DNA of 11,316 bases. Origin: Hydrogenothermaceae bacterium. Its GTDB lineage: Bacteria; Aquificota; Aquificia; Aquificales; Hydrogenothermaceae. Position 1 is the stretch's first letter. Each line of letters begins with the position of its first letter. The notes under the pieces are model-generated. The model was not told where the DNA came from. It was given only the letters and a program-made list of their open reading frames with translations, and did not search any database. The stretch lies in assembly GCA_026985705.1 (NCBI GenBank), contig JALSPY010000140.1, forward strand, positions 1-11,316. Direction: 5' to 3'. The translations under genes and the position numbers were made by a program. Positions 1 through 7,196 of the stretch are shown piece after piece.

Positions 1-23
1 CACAGGGGATAAGAAGATAAAAG

Positions 24-1019
24 CTATATATTTTGTATGTTTTCCTCTAAAGATATATCCTTTAACCAGTCTTTATTTTCTAAATACCATTTGACAGTTC
101 TCTTTAAGCCTTCATCTATGTCAATTTTCGGTTCCCAATCAAGTAATTTTTTTGCTTTAGAAATATCAGCCCAAGTTTCCTTCATATCAGCTTTATTAGG
201 TTCCAAATATTGTATATTTGCCTTTTTACCAAGTAATTTCTCAATCTTTTTAATTATTTCTTTTAAAGATATTGGATTTTTTCCTCCACCTAAATTTATA
301 ATCTCATAACCTACAGGTTTCATAGCTAAAATTGTTCCTCTGGCTATATCATCAACATAAGTGAAATCCCTCGCCTGTGTTCCGTCCCCAAATATTTTTA
401 TTGGTTGTCCTTCATCTATCCATTTTATAAATCTGAATATGCTCATATCAGGTCTTCCTGCTGGTCCGTATACGGTAAAATACCTAACAACAGATATATC
501 TATCTTATAAAGATAGTGATATGTGTATGCCATTACTTCGGCGGCTTTCTTTGAAGCTGCATATGGGGAAATAGGGGTATTTACAGGTAAATCTTCTTTA
601 AATGGCATAGGTAAACCTGCATATAGAGATGATGTTGAAGCTAAAACCATCTTTTTTATTCCTTTCTCTCTCATAAGCTCAAGAAGGTTTAATGTTCCTT
701 GAGCATTAGTTTGTAAATACACATGTGGGTTTATTAGGGAGTATCTTACACCTGCCCTAGCAGCAAGATTTAAAACAACATCAAATCTAAATGTATCAAA
801 TAGAACCTTTAAAGCTCCTAAATTTTCTATATCTACATTAAAAAATCTAAAATTTTCATATTTTTTTAACTGCTCCACTCTCCAGTTTTTAAGTCTAACA
901 TCATAGTAGTTGTTAAGGTTATCAATTCCAATTACTTCATAACCTTCATTTAATAAAAATTCAGCAGTTTTCCAACCTATAAATCCAGCTGAACCTGTAA
1001 GTAAAACAGTTTTTTTCAA
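24..1019 (-). CDS. NAD-dependent UDP-sugar epimerase, UDP-glucuronate 4-epimerase-like
   Basis: Extended short-chain dehydrogenase/reductase of 331 residues, the usual length for nucleotide-sugar epimerases. The Rossmann glycine motif TGSAGFIG is at residues 8-15, the acidic residue that should bind NAD ribose is D33, and the catalytic Tyr-x3-Lys is Y153/K157, with a Ser-rich stretch near 128-131. The strings LAARAGVRYS (85-94), RYFTVYGPAGRPDM (179-192) and GDGTQARDFTYVDD (211-224) resemble the UDP-glucuronate 4-epimerase branch, so the likely reaction is UDP-glucuronate to UDP-galacturonate for surface polysaccharide. UDP-glucose 4-epimerase or a dehydratase remains possible, since family members differ by few residues. 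The start is TTG, supported by GGAGG seven bases upstream; no in-frame ATG precedes the glycine motif. It lies 21 nt downstream of the protease gene on the same strand, so co-transcription is likely. Confidence 0.9.
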   Translation of the reverse strand: MKKTVLLTGSAGFIGWKTAEFLLNEGYEVIGIDNLNNYYDVRLKNWRVEQLKKYENFRFFNVDIENLGALKVLFDTFRFDVVLNLAARAGVRYSLINPHVYLQTNAQGTLNLLELMREKGIKKMVLASTSSLYAGLPMPFKEDLPVNTPISPYAASKKAAEVMAYTYHYLYKIDISVVRYFTVYGPAGRPDMSIFRFIKWIDEGQPIKIFGDGTQARDFTYVDDIARGTILAMKPVGYEIINLGGGKNPISLKEIIKKIEKLLGKKANIQYLEPNKADMKETWADISKAKKLLDWEPKIDIDEGLKRTVKWYLENKDWLKDISLEENIQNI

Positions 1020-1026
1020 TGTAAAA

Positions 1027-1031
1027 CCTCC
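1027..1031 (-). promoter_or_regulatory. Ribosome binding site fixing a TTG start (epimerase)
   Basis: GGAGG on the minus strand lies seven bases before the TTG at 1019-1017. It decides the start of the epimerase: the TTG gives a complete Rossmann motif, and no ATG lies between it and that motif. Confidence 0.75.
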
Positions 1032-1040
1032 AATTAATAT

Positions 1041-2108
1041 TTAGTAAAAAAAATCCTCTTCCTGTTTTTTTTCTACCACCTTAACAGGAATTTCAAACTG
1101 TTTTTTATCTCTAATAATTGTTAGTATAGCTGTTGAATTTGGTTTAAGTCTAGCTTCTATTTTTTTAAACTGTTCCCTGTTTTTTATAGATACTCCATTT
1201 ATAGCTATAATAATATCACCAGCTTTTATTCCTGACTTTTTAGCTGGGCTATTCTTATAAACATTTATAACTAGAACACCTTTATTTTTCTCATTTATAA
1301 AATCTGCAGTGTTTTCAACTAGTAGTCCTAGCCAGCCCCTTCTAACATGTCCAAAGAGTAATATTTCTTGGCTTATATATTTAACTGTATCTGAAGGTAT
1401 AGCAAATCCTATCCCCTGCCCATATTGAACTGTAGCTACCACCATACCGATAACATAACCATATATATCAAACACAGGTCCCCCCGAGTTTCCCGGGTTT
1501 ATAGCAGAGTTTAACTGAATGAAATCTTCAAACTCTGATATTCCGGGGTTAACATGCAAAGCAGAAACTATTCCTAATGTGTAGCTTAAATCAAGATTAT
1601 AGGGAAAACCGGCAACTAAGATAAAATTACCTACCTTTAAATCTGACTTTTCTTTTATTTTTAAAGGCTCTATTTCAGCTAAATTTTCGTCTAATTTAAC
1701 TTTTAAAACAGCTATATCTGTAGCCTTATCCTTTCCTATAAGGATTGCTTCCTTTTGATAATTGTTTAAAAAAGTTATCTTTATTTTTTTAGAATTTTCT
1801 ATCACATGGTAATTACTCAATATATATAGATATTCATTATCCTTTTTAAAAACAAAACCTGTTCCTATAACCCAATCTCTAAAATCAGATTGGGAACCGT
1901 AAAAAAATGTTGGGATTTCCTTATCTCCTGTTATTTTTACAACTGAGGCTCTAGTATAGTTTACTATCTCATTAAATCTATTCTGTAGTTTTATTAAAGG
2001 GTGATTTGATGGCAAATGATGTGAGAAATTTCCTCTTTTATCACAGTTGTATATAACCACAACTATAACTAATAAAATTGGAACTACCAGTAAAAACTTT
2101 TTTTGCAT
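1041..2108 (-). CDS. Membrane-anchored HtrA/DegS-type serine protease with one PDZ domain
   Basis: Trypsin-like periplasmic protease of 355 residues. An uncleaved N-terminal membrane segment (about residues 4-20, very rich in Leu/Val/Ile) follows MQKK. The protease domain spans roughly 50-255, with catalytic triad H101 (SNYHVI), D131 (KATDIAVLKV) and S208 in NPGNSGGPVF. A single PDZ domain covers about 262-345 (SPAKKSGIKAGDIIIAINGV at 287-306). One anchor plus one PDZ matches DegS, or short HtrA proteins, better than two-PDZ DegP. The family degrades or clips misfolded envelope proteins; whether this one triggers a sigma-factor cascade cannot be seen here. I place the start at the ATG at 2108 because GAGG lies six bases before it. 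The frame stays open four codons further to a TTG, but that codon would overlap the ribosome binding site. The epimerase gene follows after 21 nt. Confidence 0.93.
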   Translation of the reverse strand: MQKKFLLVVPILLVIVVVIYNCDKRGNFSHHLPSNHPLIKLQNRFNEIVNYTRASVVKITGDKEIPTFFYGSQSDFRDWVIGTGFVFKKDNEYLYILSNYHVIENSKKIKITFLNNYQKEAILIGKDKATDIAVLKVKLDENLAEIEPLKIKEKSDLKVGNFILVAGFPYNLDLSYTLGIVSALHVNPGISEFEDFIQLNSAINPGNSGGPVFDIYGYVIGMVVATVQYGQGIGFAIPSDTVKYISQEILLFGHVRRGWLGLLVENTADFINEKNKGVLVINVYKNSPAKKSGIKAGDIIIAINGVSIKNREQFKKIEARLKPNSTAILTIIRDKKQFEIPVKVVEKKQEEDFFY

Positions 2109-2114
2109 ATACAT

Positions 2115-2118
2115 CCTC
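2115..2118 (-). promoter_or_regulatory. Ribosome binding site deciding the protease start
   Basis: GAGG on the minus strand lies six bases before the ATG at 2108. Another ATG at 2114 directly abuts it and is too close to be used, so the downstream ATG is the preferred start. Confidence 0.6.
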
Positions 2119-2120
2119 AA

Positions 2121-2237
2121 AATTTGTTAAACATTAAATAAATTTAAACATAATAAATTAACTTTTTAAGAAAAATTTTTTATTTCTTTATTAAGTTAGA
2201 ATAATTTTAATAAATTTTGTAGATAAAAGGTTCCTTT
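2121..2237. promoter_or_regulatory. Divergent intergenic region between protease gene and radC
   Basis: This 117-base, extremely AT-rich gap separates two divergently transcribed genes and should hold both promoters. I see -10-like strings, such as TATTAT read on the minus strand around 2152-2157, but no convincing -35 partner. The octamer TTAAACAT occurs twice in direct orientation at 2127-2134 and 2144-2151 (17-base period), close to the protease gene. In sequence this AT-rich the repeat may be chance. Confidence 0.3.
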
Positions 2238-2930
2238 ATGAAAAAAGATAAATATATTTATAAACTAAAACTCAAAGATATTCCAAATGATTTACTTCCT
2301 AGAGAAAAAGCTAAAAAGTTTGGATTATCTGTTTTATCGGATGTTGAAGTCTTAGCTATAATTTTAGGAAGTGGAACAAAAGAGCTTAATGTTTTAGGTT
2401 TAGCAAATTTAATTTTGAAAAATAAAAATTTAAATGATTTAAAAAGTATGAAACTGGAAGATTTAACGAAGATAAAGGGAGTTGGAGAAGTTAAAGCTTT
2501 ACAGATTTTAGCTATAGGTGAGTTATTAAAGAGAGCTAATGAGGAGAATGAGGAAAAAATAGTTTTTAACTCCCCAAATGATGTTTTTAAATACTTAAAG
2601 GACCTAAGAAAGGCAAAACAGGAAAAGATGATAGTCCTCTATACAAACACTTCAAATGAACTGTTAGGCAGTGAGACTGTGGCTATAGGCTCATTAAACA
2701 TTTTATCTGTTAAACCAAGGGATATTTTTATATATGCATTAAGATATAATGCATATGGGATAATAATTGCACACAACCATCCGGAAGGTGAGGCTAAGCC
2801 TTCAAAGGAAGATATAAACTTCACTAAAAAAGTTCAATCACTTGCTAAAGAGTTAGGTTTCGAGATTTTAGACCATATAGTTGTGGGAAAGAAGGATTAC
2901 TTTAGTTTTTTAAATAATAATCTTATCTAA
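2238..2930 (+). CDS. radC: RadC family JAB/MPN-domain protein
   Basis: Protein of 230 residues with the two RadC parts. The N-terminal portion has a helix-hairpin-helix-like segment (KIKGVGEVKA, 78-87), preceded by LPREKAKKFG (20-29) and the LSDVEVLAIILGSGT block (33-47) common to the family. The C-terminal JAB/MPN metalloprotease-like domain, about 108-230, carries E146 and the JAMM motif HNHPEG (179-184), with H179, H181 and D192 as likely zinc ligands and S189 between. Length and motif order are complete. RadC was named as a DNA repair protein, but that role has been disputed; a nuclease or peptidase activity is not established, so the name indicates family only. The ATG start has AAAGG seven bases upstream. 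It is divergent from the protease gene and ends tail-to-tail with the hydrolase gene, overlapping it by four bases. Confidence 0.93.
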   Translation: MKKDKYIYKLKLKDIPNDLLPREKAKKFGLSVLSDVEVLAIILGSGTKELNVLGLANLILKNKNLNDLKSMKLEDLTKIKGVGEVKALQILAIGELLKRANEENEEKIVFNSPNDVFKYLKDLRKAKQEKMIVLYTNTSNELLGSETVAIGSLNILSVKPRDIFIYALRYNAYGIIIAHNHPEGEAKPSKEDINFTKKVQSLAKELGFEILDHIVVGKKDYFSFLNNNLI

Positions 2931-3793
2931 ATTGTTATACTAATTTTCTTTAAGTTATTAGGTTCAACAATAACAGCCCTATCTGTAAGTTTTTCCTCTT
3001 TTAACTTTTTATTCAATCTTTCTAAAGCCCTTTCCTTCTTCAGATTTTTAGGGATAGTGTGAAAAGTGTCAAAGTGTATTGGGACTAAATATTTAGCATT
3101 TAAATCTTTGAAAGTTTTTACAGCTTCTTCTGGGTTCATATGGACTTTCTGAAGCAATACCCTAGGTTCAAATCCACCTATAGGTAAAAATGCATAATCT
3201 ATATTAAAATTTTTACCATACTCCTTAAATTTATCAAAATATCCTGTATCTCCTGCAAAGTATAGAGTTGTATTTCTAACATTTATAATATAACTATTAG
3301 TTTGAGTGTTAGGATAAAGTAATGAGCGACCTTTATTATGTTGAACAGGTAAAGCTATAATCTTAATATTTTCAGCTTTGAAATCTCTAAAATGTGATAT
3401 TTCTATAATTTCCTTAAATCCTAAAGGTTTTATTACAGCTTTAGTTTTGTCTGGAATGATAATAGGTATAGATTTATCAAACTGCTTTAAGGTTTTCAAA
3501 TCTAAATGGTCATAATGGGCATGAGATATAACTATAAAATCAGGTTTAGGAACAAGTTTAGGAAGTAAAGCTGGTTTTTTTCTTTTCACACCTAAAATAT
3601 GAGGGCTTAAAAAGGGGTCTGTAAGAATTCTCAATCCATTTATCTGAATTAAAAAAGTTGAATGCCCCAAATTAGCTATAAAGTCTTTATCTAAATTGCT
3701 TATCAATTCCTTATAAAACTGGGAATTTTCATCAAGTATGAGATTTTTAAATATCAAATTTTTTGGCTTCTTCCCAATACTTATCCATCTCAT
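2927..3793 (-). CDS. Metallo-beta-lactamase-fold hydrolase, NAPE-PLD/UlaG type
   Basis: Zn-dependent hydrolase of 288 residues, without a signal peptide, so cytoplasmic. The fold opens with GHSTFLIQINGLRILTDPF (43-61). The metal motif is HAHYDHLD at 91-98 (H91, H93, D95, H96), with further ligands likely H152, D182 (FAGDTGY) and H240 (VPIHFDTF). LPIGGFEPR (203-211) followed by HMNPEEAV (218-225) resembles the N-acylphosphatidylethanolamine phospholipase D branch, though bacterial members have varied or unknown substrates; I do not assign one. The ATG at 3793 lies inside the 3' end of mazG, giving a 47-nt overlap. GAGGAG sits ten bases before it, rather far but the best available. The next possible start is a TTG at codon 13 without a good binding site. 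Translation is probably coupled to mazG. Confidence 0.88.
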   Translation of the reverse strand: MRWISIGKKPKNLIFKNLILDENSQFYKELISNLDKDFIANLGHSTFLIQINGLRILTDPFLSPHILGVKRKKPALLPKLVPKPDFIVISHAHYDHLDLKTLKQFDKSIPIIIPDKTKAVIKPLGFKEIIEISHFRDFKAENIKIIALPVQHNKGRSLLYPNTQTNSYIINVRNTTLYFAGDTGYFDKFKEYGKNFNIDYAFLPIGGFEPRVLLQKVHMNPEEAVKTFKDLNAKYLVPIHFDTFHTIPKNLKKERALERLNKKLKEEKLTDRAVIVEPNNLKKISITI

Positions 3794-4526
3794 CTAAACT
3801 CATCTCCTCTAATTTTTTGCCTTTTTCCTTTGCTTTTTCTTCTATATACCTAAACCTTTTTTCCGATTTATCTAAAGATTTATGTAAAGCATCTTCCGGA
3901 TTTACTTCATAAAATCTAGCTAAATTAACTAAAGCTTGAAAAATATCTCCAATTTCTTCCTCTACATCCTTTTTAGATTTAGCCCTTTTTAACTCATTTA
4001 ATTCTTCATAAAGTTTATTCCAAGCACCTTCTACATTTTCCCAATCAAAACCTACAGAAGCCATTTTCTTTTGAATTTTATAAGCCCTCTGTAAAGCTGG
4101 CATTCTTTTAGGTATCCCATCAAGTATAGAGCTTCTTTTTTTCTCCTTTTCCTTAAGTTTTTCCCATTTCTGTAGATGACTTTCTCCCTCTAACTTATCA
4201 TAATCTACATTTCCAAAAACATGAGGATGTCTCGTTATTAACTTTTTCTTTAAATTCTCCATAACAGAGTTTATATCAAAACTTCCTTCATCCTTCTTTA
4301 TTTGTGAATGAAATAAAACTTGTAAAAGTAAATCTCCTAGCTCTTCTATCATTGCTTTGTCATTATTTTCCTCTATAGCTTCCAGAAGCTCATAAGCCTC
4401 TTCTATAAGATTATTCTTTATACTTAAATTAGTTTGTTCTCTATCCCAAGGACATTCTCTCCGTAATCTGTCCATTATCTTTACAAGCTCTTGAAATAAA
4501 ATCCCTTCCTTTTCACACTTTTTCAT
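3747..4526 (-). CDS. mazG: Nucleoside triphosphate pyrophosphohydrolase MazG, two-domain
   Basis: All-alpha NTP pyrophosphatase of 259 residues, which hydrolyses (d)NTPs, including non-canonical ones, to NMP and pyrophosphate in the cytoplasm. The N-terminal MazG domain has CPWDREQT (25-32), EEAYE (42-46) and EELGDLL (61-67), forming the ExxE...ExxD magnesium site with E43, E46, E62 and D65. The middle holds ITRHPHVFG (97-105) and the LDGIPKRMPALQRAYKIQKK linker (135-154), typical of E. coli-like MazG. The C-terminal domain repeats the metal pattern in LYEELNEL (172-179) and VEEEIGDIF (188-196), so both domains look intact. The start is ATG with AAGGGG seven bases upstream. It is divergent from ppsA and is first in a two-gene operon with the metallo-hydrolase. 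No adjacent mazE/mazF toxin-antitoxin genes are present in the window. Confidence 0.94.
   Translation of the reverse strand: MKKCEKEGILFQELVKIMDRLRRECPWDREQTNLSIKNNLIEEAYELLEAIEENNDKAMIEELGDLLLQVLFHSQIKKDEGSFDINSVMENLKKKLITRHPHVFGNVDYDKLEGESHLQKWEKLKEKEKKRSSILDGIPKRMPALQRAYKIQKKMASVGFDWENVEGAWNKLYEELNELKRAKSKKDVEEEIGDIFQALVNLARFYEVNPEDALHKSLDKSEKRFRYIEEKAKEKGKKLEEMSLDEMDKYWEEAKKFDI
3804..3809 (-). promoter_or_regulatory. Ribosome binding site of the hydrolase, inside mazG
   Basis: GAGGAG on the minus strand lies ten bases before the hydrolase ATG at 3793. It encodes part of the mazG C-terminal EEMSLDEMDKYW region, so the second gene's initiation signal is embedded in the first gene. Confidence 0.5.
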
Positions 4527-4621
4527 AAATTTTCCCCTTAATTATTGTGTTAAAAGTTTATATAAGATATTTTAATATTGTTTTATTTTAATAAAACCTT
4601 AAGGTTTAGGAGGATATACAT
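4527..4621. promoter_or_regulatory. Divergent promoter region mazG / ppsA
   Basis: This 95-base AT-rich gap lies between divergent genes. Reading towards ppsA, a weak candidate is TTGTGT (4545-4550), a 17-base spacer and TATTTT (4568-4573); TATAAG at 4561-4566 is an alternative -10. Nothing convincing is visible towards mazG. AGGAGG (4608-4613), eight bases before the ppsA ATG, is a near-perfect ribosome binding site consistent with high expression. Confidence 0.35.
4594..4607. repeat. 14-bp perfect palindrome before the ppsA ribosome binding site
   Basis: AAACCTTAAGGTTT is a perfect inverted repeat centred between 4600 and 4601, ending directly before AGGAGG at 4608. As DNA it could be a dimeric regulator's operator. 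As RNA it could fold into a five-base-pair stem with a TTAA loop next to the binding site. Neither role is shown. Confidence 0.55.
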
Positions 4622-7069
4622 ATGCCTAAAAATAAGCCATTAGTTCTATGGCTAAATGAAGTAGGAATGGAAAACATAGATTTAGTTGGAGGAAAAAATG
4701 CATCACTTGGAGAAATGATTAAAGGATTAACAGAAAAGGGAATTAAAGTTCCTATGGGTTTTGTAATAACATCGGAAGCCTACAGGGAGTTTATTAATTT
4801 TAATAACTTAGATGAAAAAATAAAAGAAACATTGAAAGGATTAAATCCAGATGATATTGAAGATTTAAGAAAAAGAGGTTTAAAAATAAGGGAGCTAATA
4901 AAAGGTGGAAAATTTCCAGAGGATTTAAGAAATGAAATTATAGAGTATTACAAAAACTTAAGTAAAATGTATAACCAATATAGAGTTGATGTTGCTGTCC
5001 GTTCATCTGCAACAGCTGAGGATTTACCGGATGCGTCCTTTGCAGGTCAACAGGAAACATATCTAAATATTAAAGGAGATGAAACATTATTAACTGCTGT
5101 TAAAAACTGTTTTGCTTCGTTATTTACAGATAGAGCTATATCTTACAGAGAGAAAAAAGGATTTGACCATTTTTCAATAGGTTTAGCTGTTGGTGTTCAA
5201 AAAATGGTTCGTTCAGATTTAGCAGCTTCAGGTGTTGCTTTTTCACTTGATACAGAAAGTGGATTTAAAGATGTTGTTTTAATAAATGGTTCATATGGTT
5301 TAGGTGAGATGGTGGTTCAAGGGGCAGTTACACCGGATGAATGGTTAGTGTTTAAACCAACATTTAAAAAAGGATATGAAGCAATTATAGAGAAAAAATT
5401 AGGAAGAAAAACCCACAAAATGGTTTACGGTTCTTCAGAAGAAGAGAGAGTAAAGATAGTTCCAGTTCCTACAGAAAAACAAAAACAATTTTGTCTGACA
5501 GATAAGGAAGTTTTACAGTTAGCAAAGTGGGTGATTGATATAGAAGAATATTATTCAAATAAATATGGCAAATGGACACCTATGGATGTGGAATGGGCTA
5601 AAGATGGAGAGTTAAATGAGTTATTTATAGTTCAAGCAAGACCAGAAACAATCCATTCACAAAAAGACCACTCAAAGATAGTAGTTTACAAAATTATAGA
5701 GCCTTATGAAGAAAGAGTTAGCAAAAGATTAGTTCAAGGTATAGCTGTTGGAGATAAAGTAGCAACAGGAAAGGTTAAATTACTTTACTCTCTGGAAGAT
5801 GCAAAGGATTTCCAAGAGGGAGATGTTTTAGTAACAGATATGACAGACCCAGATTGGGAGCCTATTATGAAGAAGGCAGCAGCTATAGTAACTAACAGAG
5901 GTGGTAGAACTTGTCACGCAGCTATAGTTGCTAGAGAGTTGGGAGTTCCTGCAGTTGTTGGGGCTGGAAATGCTACAGAGATTTTAGAAAATGGAATGGA
6001 AATAACAGTCTCCTGTGCTGAAGGAGATGTTGGATATGTTTATAAAGGTAAAATCAATTATGAGATTGAAGAGGTTGATATAAGTTCCTTACCAAAAACT
6101 AAAACACCTATAATGATGAATGTTGCCTCACCTGAAGGAGCTTTTGATTTCTCATTCCTACCTAATGATGGGGTTGGATTGGCAAGGGAAGAATTTATAA
6201 TTAATAACTACATTGCAATACACCCATTAGCCCTAATAAAGTTTGATGAAATAAAGGATATAGACCCAGAGTTAGCAGAGATAATAGAAGACAAAACATT
6301 TGGATATGATAATAAAGAGGAATATTTTATAAAGAAACTATCCTATGGAATTGCAAAGATTGCAGCAGCTTTTTATCCAAAACCAGTTATAGTTAGATTT
6401 TCAGATTTTAAAACAAATGAGTATGCAAATTTAATAGGTGGGAAGTACTTTGAGCCTAAAGAAGAAAACCCAATGATAGGATGGAGAGGTGCTTCAAGAT
6501 ATTACTCTGATAAGTTTAAACCTGCATTTGGTTTAGAGTGCAAGGCAATATTAAGAGTTAGAAATAAAATGGGATTAACAAATGTTAAAGTAATGGTTCC
6601 TTTCTGTAGAACTCCAGAAGAAGGAAAGAAGGTTTTAGAAGTAATGGAGGAGTATGGATTAAAAAAAGGGGAAAACGGCTTAGAAGTTTATGTAATGTGT
6701 GAGCTTCCTTCAAATGTTATACTTGCAGACCAGTTTGCAGAGATATTTGATGGTTTCTCAATAGGTTCAAATGACTTAACCCAGTTAACATTAGGTTTAG
6801 ACAGGGATTCTTCACTAGTAGCTCACCTATACGATGAGAGAAATGAAGCCGTAAAGAGAGCTATAGCTCAAGCTATAAAAACTGTGAAAGCAAAAGGTAA
6901 AAAGATAGGAATATGTGGACAGGGACCTTCAGACTATCCAGATTTCGCCCAATTTTTAGTTGAGCAGGGAATAGACACAATATCCATAAATCCAGATGCA
7001 GTTTTAAAAACAACTAGAGCAGTTTATGAAATAGAGAAAAAATTAGGATTACAAGAAGAAAATAACTAA
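4622..7069 (+). CDS. ppsA: Phosphoenolpyruvate synthase (pyruvate, water dikinase)
   Basis: Catalyses ATP + pyruvate + water to PEP + AMP + phosphate in the cytoplasm, feeding gluconeogenesis or, in autotrophs, biosynthesis from fixed carbon. At 815 residues it is of normal family length. The N-terminal ATP-grasp-type nucleotide domain (about 10-345) shows LVGGKNASLGEM (21-32) and RSSATAEDLPDASFAGQQET (127-146). The swivelling phosphohistidine domain (about 370-475) has GGRTCHAAIVARELGVPAVVG (427-447), with H432 the phosphorylated residue. The C-terminal PEP/pyruvate TIM-barrel (about 495-805) has MCELPSN (692-698), the signature DGFSIGSNDLTQLTLGLDRD (710-729) and the likely catalytic Cys C765 in GICGQGPS. 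GSNDLTQ and the Thr-Cys-His motif fit PEP synthase rather than pyruvate phosphate dikinase or enzyme I. ATG has AGGAGG eight bases upstream. The gene appears monocistronic: divergent upstream neighbour and probable terminator downstream. Confidence 0.97.
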   Translation: MPKNKPLVLWLNEVGMENIDLVGGKNASLGEMIKGLTEKGIKVPMGFVITSEAYREFINFNNLDEKIKETLKGLNPDDIEDLRKRGLKIRELIKGGKFPEDLRNEIIEYYKNLSKMYNQYRVDVAVRSSATAEDLPDASFAGQQETYLNIKGDETLLTAVKNCFASLFTDRAISYREKKGFDHFSIGLAVGVQKMVRSDLAASGVAFSLDTESGFKDVVLINGSYGLGEMVVQGAVTPDEWLVFKPTFKKGYEAIIEKKLGRKTHKMVYGSSEEERVKIVPVPTEKQKQFCLTDKEVLQLAKWVIDIEEYYSNKYGKWTPMDVEWAKDGELNELFIVQARPETIHSQKDHSKIVVYKIIEPYEERVSKRLVQGIAVGDKVATGKVKLLYSLEDAKDFQEGDVLVTDMTDPDWEPIMKKAAAIVTNRGGRTCHAAIVARELGVPAVVGAGNATEILENGMEITVSCAEGDVGYVYKGKINYEIEEVDISSLPKTKTPIMMNVASPEGAFDFSFLPNDGVGLAREEFIINNYIAIHPLALIKFDEIKDIDPELAEIIEDKTFGYDNKEEYFIKKLSYGIAKIAAAFYPKPVIVRFSDFKTNEYANLIGGKYFEPKEENPMIGWRGASRYYSDKFKPAFGLECKAILRVRNKMGLTNVKVMVPFCRTPEEGKKVLEVMEEYGLKKGENGLEVYVMCELPSNVILADQFAEIFDGFSIGSNDLTQLTLGLDRDSSLVAHLYDERNEAVKRAIAQAIKTVKAKGKKIGICGQGPSDYPDFAQFLVEQGIDTISINPDAVLKTTRAVYEIEKKLGLQEENN

Positions 7070-7085
7070 AAAATATTCTTTTGAT

Positions 7086-7114
7086 GGAGGCTTTTAAGCC
7101 TTCCTTTCTATTTT
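7086..7114 (+). terminator. Probable intrinsic terminator of ppsA
   Basis: The 3' end of ppsA is followed after about 16 bases by a hairpin formed by GGAGGCT (7086-7092) and AGCCTTCC (7097-7104). It has a four-base loop and one bulged T, and is followed by the T-rich tract TTTCTATTTT (7105-7114). Its position between ppsA and the pilus operon suits a terminator, but the stem is imperfect and the T tract is interrupted. Confidence 0.6.
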
Positions 7115-7196
7115 CCGAAACATATATTTGAATAATAAGTTCTACTCTACAATAAGGGTATAAATATACTTTTACAAAAATTAAGTGAGGTAATTT
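7115..7196 (+). promoter_or_regulatory. Leader and presumed promoter region of the pilus operon
   Basis: This AT-rich stretch between the ppsA terminator and pilM should hold the operon promoter. TATACT at 7165-7170 and TATAAA at 7159-7164 resemble -10 elements, and TTGAAT at 7128-7133 resembles a -35, but none are paired at 16-18 bases. No sigma-54 GG/GC doublet pair is seen. TGAGG (7186-7190), six bases before the ATG, is the pilM ribosome binding site. Confidence 0.3.

Noticed and set aside
1..23. Remnant of a gene or terminator left of the epimerase stop
   Set aside because: Only 23 bases, with no hairpin or start signal readable on either strand.
37..309. Plus-strand open frame opposite the epimerase 3' end
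   Set aside because: Antisense to a well-supported gene, with low-complexity Phe/Ser content typical of the complement of Lys/Glu codons, and no ribosome binding site or family resemblance.
2042..2047. Possible lipobox cysteine (C22) in the protease
   Set aside because: The preceding residues are I-Y-N; lipoboxes need a small residue (Gly, Ala or Ser) just before the cysteine. An uncleaved membrane anchor fits better.
2109..2120. Protease start four codons upstream at a TTG (2120)
   Set aside because: That TTG overlaps the GAGG ribosome binding site, which is well placed for the ATG at 2108; the extra residues add nothing to the anchor.
2127..2151. Two TTAAACAT octamers as a regulator-binding direct repeat
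   Set aside because: The surrounding sequence is over 85% A+T, so an octamer repeat is weak evidence; noted only within the intergenic entry.
2639..2824. Minus-strand open frame inside radC
   Set aside because: Lies opposite the conserved JAMM motif region, which constrains the plus strand; no initiation signal seen.
3747..4526. mazG as part of a mazEF-type toxin-antitoxin locus
   Set aside because: No small toxin or antitoxin genes are adjacent; the neighbour is a metallo-hydrolase and the divergent gene is ppsA.
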